From the NCBI RefSeq assembly GCF_018598225.1, contig NZ_JAHESF010000008.1:1-64000 (forward strand): a stretch of DNA of 64,000 nucleotides. The letters run 5' to 3'. The DNA is from Chryseosolibacter histidinae (GTDB lineage: Bacteria; Bacteroidota; Bacteroidia; Cytophagales; Cyclobacteriaceae). The position numbers were made by a program, and so were the translations under genes. Positions 51,736 to 59,451 of this stretch are shown one piece after another; positions within the stretch are counted from its first letter, which is position 1; every line of letters begins with the position of its first letter. The notes under the pieces are model-generated. The model made no database searches, was not told the DNA's origin, and saw only the letters and a list, made by a program, of their open reading frames with translations.

Positions 51736-51840
51736 TGGGCTCCCCGTGATTACAAGTTGCAACTTACTTATAATTGTACAGGAAAGTATTAACAAAGTAA
51801 TTTATACACATTAAATTAGGCCCCGAAACCCACACGAGGA

Positions 51841-52254
51841 ATGAAGAAACTGGTCTTTATTATTGAGGATGATCTTGTGCAACAGAAAATGTTGCAGGTG
51901 CACTTTGAAGATATGCTGGGCAACTACACTGCCCGCACTTTTTCAAATCCTGAAGACATGATGCAGCACCTCCGCGAAAAACCTTTTGCTGTAGTGCTCG
52001 ATCATTTCTTTTCAGACAAGATGGGCAAGACCGGACTGGATTACCTCCGGCTCATGAGAAAGAACCACAGCTCCATACCGGTGATCTACTATACCACCCT
52101 CGACGATGAGGCTGTACGCGCCGAAGTAATGTCGCTGGGCGCAGAACAATACATCATCAAGAACTCAGCCTCCCTGGTAAGGCTTCGCTCCGCGCTTGAC
52201 AACCTCCACGAGAAAGAGTCGAAGAAGGGATTCTTTAAGAAGCTCTTTAATTAA
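51841..52254 (+). CDS. Single-domain response regulator (receiver only)
   Basis: 137 residues. The acidic pair is in IIEDDLVQQKML, the phospho-acceptor Asp in FAVVLDHFFSDK, the Thr in VIYYTTLDDEA and the Lys in YIIKNSASLV. After the receiver only a short basic tail remains (KKGFFKKLFN). There is no output domain, so it likely acts by protein contact. It converges on the DISM histidine kinase gene, which may be its partner (inference from position only). Confidence 0.9.
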   Translation: MKKLVFIIEDDLVQQKMLQVHFEDMLGNYTARTFSNPEDMMQHLREKPFAVVLDHFFSDKMGKTGLDYLRLMRKNHSSIPVIYYTTLDDEAVRAEVMSLGAEQYIIKNSASLVRLRSALDNLHEKESKKGFFKKLFN

Positions 52255-52255
52255 A

Positions 52256-52346
52256 AGTTTAAAGTCTAAAGTTTAAAGTTTAAGGTTGGTGCATCCAAGT
52301 TCAAGGGGACCCAACTTGTAACTTCAAACTTGTAACTTTAAACCAA
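52256..52346. repeat. Intergenic inverted-arm element (GTTTAAAG word), copy 2
   Basis: agtttaaagtctaaagttta then aagtttaaggttgg at the left faces aacttgtaacttcaaacttg then taactttaaaccaac at the right. The arms are built from a 7-base word repeated four or more times and the element fills the gap between the convergent regulator and kinase genes. A single arm of the same word is at 59400-59447. Confidence 0.75.
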
Positions 52347-52352
52347 CATCCC

Positions 52353-54314
52353 TTAGATTACCGGCAGCACAATATTGAACCTGCTCCCTTTCCCTGCATC
52401 ACTTTCAATAAAAAGCTGCCCTCCTGCTTTTTCGAGGTAGCTGCGGCAGAGGAGCAGGCCCAGGCCTGTGCCCTGTTCTTTGGTGGTATTGTTGATGTTC
52501 ACCTGCAGCGTGGGATCCGTCAATGCCCGCAATGTTTCTTCATCCATGCCCGCGCCGTGATCTTTCACACACATGGTGAGCACCTTGTTGTGAAGGTTGG
52601 CGTGAATGTTCACTTCACCGTGCTCATAAGAGAACTTGATGGCATTGGAAATGAGATTTCTGAGCACCAGGTTCAGGATGTTGCGGTCAGTGGTGATCAC
52701 CATACTTTCAGAGGTATGGTTCAGCCTGATCTTTTTAGTGGCGGCGATGGTCTCGAACAATTGCACATTCTCATTGATGAGCACCTGGAGGTCGAACGTT
52801 TCCATCTTCACCTGCATGCCCTTCAGCTGGTTCGCGGTCCAGTAAAGGATGTTCTCAACCAGCATGCTTGTTTTATCGAGGTCGCCTTCGATGTGCTGCG
52901 CAAAATGATCGAACTCGTCTCTGCTGATAGCGCCTTTGTTGTAAACCTGCAGAATGCCACGCAGGGACTGCAGCGGACTGCGGATATCATGCGATATGAC
53001 TGACAGGAGACGATCTTTGACAGTATTGGCAGTGATGAGCTGGCCGGTTCGCTCCTGCACCATCTTCTCAAGGTTCAGGTTCAGGGTCTCCAGGTTCTTA
53101 TACGATTTAGCATAATGGTTGGCCAGGAGGTATACCTGGAAGAGCAGGAACACCAGAACACCCATCTCTACCAGGTGCGCGAACCTGATGTTGAGCGGAT
53201 ACAACAGTGAATTTTTCATGATCTCTCCCATCACAAATGGAAACGAGGCAAGCACGCCGAAGAGTATGATGCGGGCATCCCTGTTACCGGCACGCCATGC
53301 CTTGACGATCGCATACACCGCATAGATAAACATCAGCAGTAGTGAAATGTGACCCACTTCGAGCAGCCTGCCATAGACGTACTGGGGCGTAACGATAACG
53401 GTCACCAGCAGCAGGGTGGACACGCCAATGAAAAAATAGATCGGTTTCTTCGGAGCATGTTCCACAAACAGGTTATACACATACAAGGGGAACAAAGCCA
53501 CCATGGCATACACGCTTCCGAACTCGATCTTCTTCCAGAACTCCCACGGCACCGACGGATACAGGTTCGGCAGCAGGTAAGAGCCTCCATGTACGATCAG
53601 CGACCGCAACGCCACGCCCAGGCAGATCAGCGCAAGCCACAGGTAAGGTTTACCGCGGTGATACATAAAGAACAGGATGAGCTGGTAGATGCACATGGCG
53701 ATAAGGCAACCCGCGAAGAAATTCACGGTGCCCTGCGACCTGCCGATGTCCGTGTAGATGGATGACGCTTTGTTGACCTGCGGCGTGGCCCCGAAGCCTC
53801 CTCTGAAATAGGTGAAATTGGCCACCGCCACCACCAGGTCTACCTCGGCAACATTATCGGGTATCGGCACAATGGTGCGCATGAACATCGGCCCATACTT
53901 TTCGGGGTCTTCGCTTGCAGTACCCACCTCGTGTGCAAGCTCCCCGTTGATCCAGATCTTCGCCGCCGAGTTGATCACCGGAAAATGAAATGAAAGACCT
54001 TTGTGTTTGGGGGGCAGGGTTACCTGCAGCCGATACGTACCAACACCCAGCACATTGTAATCGCCCTGCCGGTGCCACGAACCCGGCACAAAGATCAGCA
54101 CTGGGGCATGTTCGCTCCGCATCAGGTCTTTCGGCGTCAGTAACTGGTTCCAGTAAAATTCCCATGTTCCTGAGAGATTGGCCGCACCGTTTGTGTCGAA
54201 GTTGACTTGTGAGAGATCGGCCTTTCCACCAACAGCGCGCTGTCCCATCCCCGCAAAGGGTATCAGCAAAAAGAGAAGGGCACCGATAAAAAAGCGGACG
54301 GTCTGGGGGCTCAC
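52353..54314 (-). CDS. 7TM-DISM sensor histidine kinase
   Basis: 653 residues. Signal peptide at about 1-24. The extracytoplasmic beta-sandwich sensor (about 40-185; FHFPVINSAAKIWINGELAH) leads to seven TM helices (about 193-400), the 7TMR-DISM arrangement. The HisKA phospho-acceptor is in SVISHDIRSPLQSLRGILQV. HATPase motifs are NLISNAIKFSYEHG, DHGAGMDEE and QGTGLGLLLCRSYLEKA. It probably senses a carbohydrate-like or stress ligand. Partner regulator: possibly the adjacent receiver protein. Confidence 0.92.
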   Translation of the reverse strand: MSPQTVRFFIGALLFLLIPFAGMGQRAVGGKADLSQVNFDTNGAANLSGTWEFYWNQLLTPKDLMRSEHAPVLIFVPGSWHRQGDYNVLGVGTYRLQVTLPPKHKGLSFHFPVINSAAKIWINGELAHEVGTASEDPEKYGPMFMRTIVPIPDNVAEVDLVVAVANFTYFRGGFGATPQVNKASSIYTDIGRSQGTVNFFAGCLIAMCIYQLILFFMYHRGKPYLWLALICLGVALRSLIVHGGSYLLPNLYPSVPWEFWKKIEFGSVYAMVALFPLYVYNLFVEHAPKKPIYFFIGVSTLLLVTVIVTPQYVYGRLLEVGHISLLLMFIYAVYAIVKAWRAGNRDARIILFGVLASFPFVMGEIMKNSLLYPLNIRFAHLVEMGVLVFLLFQVYLLANHYAKSYKNLETLNLNLEKMVQERTGQLITANTVKDRLLSVISHDIRSPLQSLRGILQVYNKGAISRDEFDHFAQHIEGDLDKTSMLVENILYWTANQLKGMQVKMETFDLQVLINENVQLFETIAATKKIRLNHTSESMVITTDRNILNLVLRNLISNAIKFSYEHGEVNIHANLHNKVLTMCVKDHGAGMDEETLRALTDPTLQVNINNTTKEQGTGLGLLLCRSYLEKAGGQLFIESDAGKGSRFNIVLPVI

Positions 54315-54527
54315 ATCTTAAATTTAACAATAAAATCCGGCGTGTAAACACAAAGTTTTAACGCAGGGGGTAGGGGTAAGCAGGCAGGCTGCTGCGCAGG
54401 TATTCCGCGATCTGAGGGCCAGCTAAGTCTGAAAAAGGAGTGGCATTGTTTTTTTAGTATACAGAACAGAAACCTACTTATATACAATAGCTTTTAAGAC
54501 CACAACTTTTAGAAGCTACTGCAAATG

Positions 54528-54569
54528 AATCAGGGTATGCCCGTAAGCTTACCCTGATTTTTATTTTAA
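54528..54569 (+). terminator. Orphan intrinsic terminator on the plus strand
   Basis: aatcagggta and taccctgatt form a perfect 10-bp stem with a 12-base loop, followed by ttttatttt. The 273-base gap has no plus-strand gene, so the terminator may end a small RNA or act only as a hairpin at the end of the minus-strand lipoprotein gene. Otherwise the gap (54315-54587) shows no gene. Confidence 0.6.
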
Positions 54570-54587
54570 GGATATCTGTCTGGTCTT

Positions 54588-55109
54588 CTAGAGGGGCGCA
54601 GCGGTGACCTTGAATCTCAGGTTTGCCTTCACATCAACGTTTTGCGTCAGGGTTTCGTCGGTTATGATCGACGTTCTCAGCTTGTAGCTCGATGCCTTCA
54701 CATACGGATCGAGTTTTTCACCGGTAGGCTTGAGGGTAATGTTGTTCACGTTAGCCGGAACATCTTCAAGGGAGGCCAACAGCAGCTCATCGTTCTGACC
54801 GGTAGAGATATAAATGTAGATGGATTTTAAAAAACTGAAAGTTTTGCCAGTGGGGGCTGTAATGGTCAGCTTCATCTCCTGAAGCTTTACGTCCTTTACC
54901 AGCGACGCTCTTGTATTGTTGTTCTGAAAGGTCTGATCTGAATTGGTCGTGACATCTGGCGTGGGTATACCTACCGGCAGATCGATCACCGTTGAAGCCG
55001 GGATCTGAATGGTTACTTCATTGTTTACAGAGAAGGTGAGCAATTTGTCAACCTCCTCACAGCTGAAAGACGCAGCCAGCACCAGGACCGCAATGATGAC
55101 TCTTTGCAT
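54588..55109 (-). CDS. Small lipoprotein, unknown function
   Basis: 173 residues. The start MQRVIIAVLVLAASFSCEEV gives a lipoprotein signal with the lipobox ASFSC; a longer frame to 55181 is less likely. The mature part is beta-rich, with alternating polar and hydrophobic residues (EVTIQIPASTVIDLP and SFLKSIYIYISTGQNDELLL). It resembles no family I recognise. It lies between the DISM kinase and a divergent membrane protein gene. The base composition is normal. Confidence 0.7.
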   Translation of the reverse strand: MQRVIIAVLVLAASFSCEEVDKLLTFSVNNEVTIQIPASTVIDLPVGIPTPDVTTNSDQTFQNNNTRASLVKDVKLQEMKLTITAPTGKTFSFLKSIYIYISTGQNDELLLASLEDVPANVNNITLKPTGEKLDPYVKASSYKLRTSIITDETLTQNVDVKANLRFKVTAAPL

Positions 55110-55291
55110 TTTGTTATATTTTTCTAAACAGGTGATTAATATAAACAAGAATAAAAAAAGTGACCTGCATTTAAGCGACAATTATTACATCTCTGCCTTT
55201 TTTCCGATCAGCAGCGTGAGGTGAAACTTCCTCAGTCTAAAACAATATTATCGCGGGAAGCGCCGTTATACCCGTCGTAGATCTTGTTGAG

Positions 55292-55930
55292 ATGGATACA
55301 GCCTTTTTTTCGAAACGTGAGGAGATTGTCAATGCTGTGACACATGGTATCGGTACCGGACTGGCCATAGCTGCCCTTGTAGTGCTTGTGGTATTTGCTG
55401 CAATCGAAGGAACCGCAGCGCATGTTGTGGGTTTCACCATTTACGGCGTTACCATGGTTACGCTATACCTGGCTTCCACCCTGTATCATGGCATCACCAG
55501 CACAAGCACTAAATATTTACTCCGAAAATTCGATCACATGTCTATCTTCCTGCTCATCGCGGGAAGTTATACACCTTTTTGCCTTACCGCGCTCCCGGGC
55601 TGGGTTGGGTGGACCGTTCTCATCATTGTATGGACCTGTGCCGTCACAGGCATTGTGCTGAAGATGTTTCACACGGGCATGCACGAGGGCACTTCCACCT
55701 TTCTGTATATTTTAATGGGCTGGCTCATCATTCCCGCCATCAAGCCACTCTACTGCAGCCTGTCGTTCCAGACCTTTGTGTACCTCATGCTGGGCGGTGT
55801 GTTCTATACGGCCGGCACCTACTTCTTCCTTAAAGACAGCAAGCAATATTACCATGGCATCTGGCACATCTTTGTGCTGGCTGGCAGCACATTTCACTTT
55901 TTCTCTGTGCTGGGTTTGCTGAGGGGATAA
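55292..55930 (+). CDS. PAQR/hemolysin III-family membrane protein
   Basis: 212 residues with seven TM helices. The N-terminal EEIVNAVTHGIGTGLAIAAL, the SSLYHG-like STLYHGITSTST (His), FDHMSIFLLIAGSYTPF (Asp), and the closing FVLAGSTFHFFSVLGLL with H...H are the metal and active-site pattern of the PAQR/Hly-III family. It may be a ceramidase-like hydrolase of the inner membrane. It is often named hemolysin III although haemolysis is not established. Confidence 0.92.
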   Translation: MDTAFFSKREEIVNAVTHGIGTGLAIAALVVLVVFAAIEGTAAHVVGFTIYGVTMVTLYLASTLYHGITSTSTKYLLRKFDHMSIFLLIAGSYTPFCLTALPGWVGWTVLIIVWTCAVTGIVLKMFHTGMHEGTSTFLYILMGWLIIPAIKPLYCSLSFQTFVYLMLGGVFYTAGTYFFLKDSKQYYHGIWHIFVLAGSTFHFFSVLGLLRG

Positions 55931-55938
55931 GTACATCT

Positions 55939-56982
55939 CTACTCCGAAGGGCCTTCTTCGCCCAGCAGATATTTCCACACCTGCTTTAGATGTTCACCTT
56001 TCTCACCGGTGGGGATCGCTTCGTCGATAATAGGTGCATTGTGCTTTGACTTGTACTTACTGGCGGATGGATTGGGCTCTATATCGGTATACAATGCATG
56101 GGCACCCTTGTACGAGTCCTTGTCGGCTGCAGTAGTGTCAGCAGCATCGAGCAAGCGCATGGCTTTCCAGGCCGCATAGTGCTCTTCAGGTGGTACCAGC
56201 TCATCGCGCTTGTGCATCAACCCATAGATCTTGCCAACAGAAGTCGCAAAAGGCTGTCCGCACCAGTCGGCGGGTTGGTTGTACTTGCGTGAGAAGTCGT
56301 TGGGTGAGCATAACACAACAAGCCTGTCAACGGCATATTTGTAGGCCAGATACGCTGCGTGGTCCCCGCCCTGCGAATGGCCGACCACTACGATCTTTGG
56401 CCATTGCAGCATGTCGCCGGTATAGAATTGGTTCCACCCCTGCGTTGTGTCCTGTGCATTGAGATACTTCAGCAGCTTTATAACACGATTCATGATACCA
56501 TCTGCTTCCGTCACGTGAACAAGGTCACTATGTGTACCACCGTCGATCACCGCGTCATGATAGCGGGTGAAACACTCCATATCCTCAGCCTGCTCACACA
56601 CGCGTACAGTCACCGCGTTGGAATATTCTACATTGATCACATGGTAGCCCATGGCAGCCGCGGTCTTCGAGAACTCCGTAAAGGATTTGGGTGCTGTATT
56701 GGTCCCGCCAAGAAAGAGCATCAACTTCTTGCGCAGCGAGGTACGTGTATCGATGTAAACATAGTGAGGCTCGTCAGAACTGGTGATGGCCGAGTCTGTT
56801 TTGTGGGCCAGCACTTTGTACTCATGGTATTGGCCGGCCACAGCCGTTGTATCTGTTTCGGTAGAGGAAGTTCCCTTGTTGACTACCGGCGGTGGTTCCG
56901 GTGCCGGATCCTCTGTTCTTGAACAGCTCACCGCTGCGCACAGCAACATCATCAGCATACAGGAACGTCCGTTGAATTTCAT
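55939..56982 (-). CDS. Lipoprotein with an alpha/beta-hydrolase fold
   Basis: 347 residues. The signal and lipobox are in MLMMLLCAAVSC. After a low-complexity linker (TEDPAPEPPPVVNKGTSSTE), the hydrolase part has strand KLMLFLGGTNTAPKSF (oxyanion region), the nucleophile elbow VVVGHSQGGDHAAYLAY, and LMHKRDELVPPEEHYAAWKA with an Asp and His-type acid site. A catalytic His near the end (HLKQVWKYLLGEE or KGAHALYTDIEP) is likely. Substrate unknown. It converges on the PAQR gene with an 8-base gap. Confidence 0.8.
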   Translation of the reverse strand: MKFNGRSCMLMMLLCAAVSCSRTEDPAPEPPPVVNKGTSSTETDTTAVAGQYHEYKVLAHKTDSAITSSDEPHYVYIDTRTSLRKKLMLFLGGTNTAPKSFTEFSKTAAAMGYHVINVEYSNAVTVRVCEQAEDMECFTRYHDAVIDGGTHSDLVHVTEADGIMNRVIKLLKYLNAQDTTQGWNQFYTGDMLQWPKIVVVGHSQGGDHAAYLAYKYAVDRLVVLCSPNDFSRKYNQPADWCGQPFATSVGKIYGLMHKRDELVPPEEHYAAWKAMRLLDAADTTAADKDSYKGAHALYTDIEPNPSASKYKSKHNAPIIDEAIPTGEKGEHLKQVWKYLLGEEGPSE

Positions 56983-57052
56983 ATGCGCATCATCAGCCGG
57001 TGTAAATATTTATCCGGGGGTTAACGCAGAAGCATGAAAAATAAAATGCCAG

Positions 57053-57110
57053 AACCCTCGCAGGTACGAGGCACGATCCCGATAGCTATCGGGAACGAAG
57101 TACGATTTAG
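57053..57110. repeat. GGTACGAG-arm element, copy E (half element)
   Basis: caggtacgaggcacga is followed by the palindrome cccgatagctatcggg (57078-57093) and aacgaagtacg, as in copies C and D, but the shared core and right arm are missing. It lies between two lipid or ester hydrolase genes on the same strand. The rest of the 213-base gap (56983-57195) has no gene. Confidence 0.7.
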
Positions 57111-57195
57111 ACGTGTTGCGTTACACTTTCTGTGTCACTGTCCGCCTGTTACAGATCAGTGCGGCTGGTTGATGTACCGTTGCTAGATGGGGGCA

Positions 57196-58008
57196 TCACG
57201 GTGCGGCAAAAAAATACAAAAGGGTTTCACTTACAAACTTGCGATAGGCAGGGTAATCGTTCAGGTCATTGTGCGAACCGCCGTTGACCACGATCATTTC
57301 TTTTTTGCCTTGAAAGGCGCGGAACAATTTTTCACTGTGTACCGGAGGGATGAGCGTGTCTTCAGTGCCGTGAATGAACACCACCGGACTTTTTACCTGG
57401 TCGATCTTGCCGAGGTTGTCGAACCGGTACTTCAGGTAAAGAGAAGGAAAGAAGAAGGGGAGCTTTTCATTGGCCAGCGCGCCGAGCGAAGTGTATGGTG
57501 CTTCGAGCACAAGACCTTTGATGTGTCGTTTCGAAGCGAGATCAACAGCAACACCTGTACCGATAGACCTTCCGTAGATGATGATGTTATCCGGCTGGAT
57601 CTTTTTGCCGATCAGAAAATCATACGCAGCATTGGCATCGTGATAAAACCCCTGCTCCGAGATAGAGCCCGAGCTTTTTCCATAGCCGCGGTAGTCGATG
57701 ATCAGCACTCCGTAGCCTGACGTAACAAAATCTTCCGCTACAAACTGCCACCCGCTCAGGTCTCCGGCATTGCCATGAAAATAGAGGATCACCTCCGCTC
57801 TTGTACCCTGAAAATACAATGCGCTGATGCGTTCATCATCCGCCGTAGTGAGCACAACCTCCTCGCCAAAAACACGGCTGCTAAACCTGAAGGCCGGAGG
57901 TAACTTACCAGGATAAAAGATCAGCCTTGTTTGCAACACATAAAGGATCACAAGCGCTACGACGTAAAGCACAATGATCACAAGCGCGAGTATTTTCAGA
58001 GATTGCAC
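57196..58008 (-). CDS. Alpha/beta hydrolase, membrane-anchored (BAAT/bem46-like)
   Basis: 270 residues, GTG start (MQSLKILALVIIVLYVVALV), one N-terminal TM helix. The oxyanion strand is VILYFHGNAGDLSGW, the nucleophile is in IIYGRSIGTGVAVDLAS, the acid in VVFIHGTEDTLIPPVHS and the His in VNGGSHNDLNDYP. The order and spacing match the bem46/ABHD13 group of serine hydrolases. The substrate is unknown; it is likely tethered to the inner membrane. Confidence 0.88.
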   Translation of the reverse strand: MQSLKILALVIIVLYVVALVILYVLQTRLIFYPGKLPPAFRFSSRVFGEEVVLTTADDERISALYFQGTRAEVILYFHGNAGDLSGWQFVAEDFVTSGYGVLIIDYRGYGKSSGSISEQGFYHDANAAYDFLIGKKIQPDNIIIYGRSIGTGVAVDLASKRHIKGLVLEAPYTSLGALANEKLPFFFPSLYLKYRFDNLGKIDQVKSPVVFIHGTEDTLIPPVHSEKLFRAFQGKKEMIVVNGGSHNDLNDYPAYRKFVSETLLYFFAAP

Positions 58009-58093
58009 CCGGAATAAATTTCCGGAAAATTAACAGAAATCAGGAAGAATTTGAATTGCCGGGAAGTTCACTTCCGGGCAGGATGGGTTTAGC

Positions 58094-58207
58094 TCATTTC
58101 AGAACCAGCTCCTGGATGGCCAGGATAATGAGCACGATGGCGATAAAGACCAGCACCACTTTGGCCTGAAGCTGTATTTCGCTTTTGATCTTTCTGAGAC
58201 TTGCCAT
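58094..58207 (-). CDS. Small single-TM membrane protein, 37 aa
   Basis: The frame MASLRKIKSEIQLQAKVVLV is followed by FIAIVLIILAIQELVLK and a TGA at 58094. The hydrophobic stretch of about 17 residues predicts one TM helix with a basic N-terminal side, so it should insert N-in. A perfect -7 box (TAGCTTTG, 58213-58220 on the minus strand) ends just 5 bases before the ATG, which supports expression and indicates a very short leader. An ATG at 58243 in the same frame lies upstream of that box. No family is recognised. Confidence 0.6.
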   Translation of the reverse strand: MASLRKIKSEIQLQAKVVLVFIAIVLIILAIQELVLK

Positions 58208-58287
58208 ATATACAAAGCTAACATTTGCATCATTCCTGTCCATGGTAGTTTTTTACTATTCAGGATGGTAGAATTTTACCAGTATGA

Positions 58288-58322
58288 TCAAAAAAAGAGG
58301 CTGTCCGAAATAAGGCAGCCTC
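58288..58322 (-). terminator. Intrinsic terminator downstream of the 58355 gene
   Basis: On the minus strand gaggctgcc and gg(a)cagcctc pair around a 7-base loop and are followed by TTTTTTGATC. The gene at 58355-59212 ends 33 bases earlier, so this is its terminator. The word ggctgtc is reused in the terminator after susD. Confidence 0.75.
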
Positions 58323-58354
58323 CCAGAGAGTCTCTTCGGGAATCGGTCCGGAAG

Positions 58355-59212
58355 TTATTTTCCCAGCAAATATTTGTTTAGCAATTCCTTGCCCTTCTTG
58401 ATCTCATCACGCCCACTCGACTCGATGCCGTACCATCCGTGGTAGCCGGAGTCCTGGCACAGCTTGATCATTTTGGCGGTAAGCTCTTCGGTAGGCTGAT
58501 TCCTGTACGACATGCCCGCTGCGTAAGGAAGGGTTTTCTGCAGGTAGACATAGTTATCGAAATCAGGGGCGGGCTTGCGCCAGTCAGGATAGGTTCCAAA
58601 AAACGGATTGTTCACCGATTTCATCAGCGACACCATGAAATCGCCATCGTTGGAGACACCGCCGTGATTTTCAATGAGCACTTTGATCTTTGCGGGCACG
58701 GCATACTGCAGCAGCATGTTGTACGATTCGGTGGCATATTTCAGCGCTTCTTTCTTGTCTACATTTTCCGGGCCGCGGCAATTGGTTCTGATGGCGTGGC
58801 ATCCAAGATATTGTGCCGCGTCGATCCACTTACGGTGATTGATATCGAATTGCCGGCGACCTTCCTTCGTAGGCATGCATCCGTCGCCTTCGGCATCCAC
58901 CATGATGAGGATCATGGTCACGCCCTGGTCTTCAGCATTTTTCTTCAACTGCTTGAGATAACTTTCTGTGGGCACTTCAAACAGGGTGTTCACAAACTCG
59001 ATGCCGTTGAGACCGAAGTCTTCCCTTGCCACCCTGGGAAAGTCAAGCGTCTTCCATTTGCCGGCCTTGATCTCATCCACCAGTGCCCACTGCGCCAGTG
59101 AGATATCATCTTTTGCAAAACTTTCAGATGCCTTCAGCACAGAAGGCGCGATCAGCCCTGAGGCCGCAAGCGATACCGTTTTTTCCATAAAACCCCTGCG
59201 ATTGATTTTCAT
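58355..59212 (-). CDS. Sugar phosphate isomerase/epimerase-like TIM barrel with an export signal
   Basis: 285 residues. The signal MKINRRGFMEKTVSLAASGL carries a twin Arg followed by a hydrophobic stretch. The AP-endonuclease-2 barrel has GIEFVNTLFEVP, HAIRTNCRGPENV, VLIENHGGVSNDG (Glu and His), GTYPDWRKPAPDFD and WYGIESSGRDEIKKG, giving the metal site. It is probably periplasmic and acts on keto or epimerised sugars. The neighbouring oxidoreductase gene at 59452, 240 bases upstream on the same strand, is a natural partner. Confidence 0.87.
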   Translation of the reverse strand: MKINRRGFMEKTVSLAASGLIAPSVLKASESFAKDDISLAQWALVDEIKAGKWKTLDFPRVAREDFGLNGIEFVNTLFEVPTESYLKQLKKNAEDQGVTMILIMVDAEGDGCMPTKEGRRQFDINHRKWIDAAQYLGCHAIRTNCRGPENVDKKEALKYATESYNMLLQYAVPAKIKVLIENHGGVSNDGDFMVSLMKSVNNPFFGTYPDWRKPAPDFDNYVYLQKTLPYAAGMSYRNQPTEELTAKMIKLCQDSGYHGWYGIESSGRDEIKKGKELLNKYLLGK

Positions 59213-59253
59213 GTTTTCAGACTTGATTTTTTTAATTCTAAAATATGGCGTCC

Positions 59254-59447
59254 GGATTCCAGTTGCCGGTTATAGTAAAGTTGCCGGTTGCCAGTTGCCG
59301 GATAGCCGGTTGAGTGTAGTGCCCTGGCGTTCACTGCACAGTTTCAATTCTTTGGAATCGTAGAACACAAGTTTTCGTGACACCGAAACGAACCCGGCAA
59401 CTTCAAACTTGAAACTTTAAACTTTAAACTTTAAACTTTAAACTCCC
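59254..59447. repeat. GTTGCCGG-arm element, copy 3, joined to a GTTTAAAG-word arm
   Basis: tccagttgccggttatagta then aagttgccggttgccagttg then ccggatagccgg gives the left arm. The core has ggcgttcactgcacag. The right end has one cggcaacttcaaacttgaaa followed by four copies of ctttaaa up to 59447, so a GTTTAAAG-type arm replaced the GTTGCCGG-type right arm. It fills most of the 239-base gap between the isomerase and oxidoreductase genes. Confidence 0.7.
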
Positions 59448-59451
59448 AACC

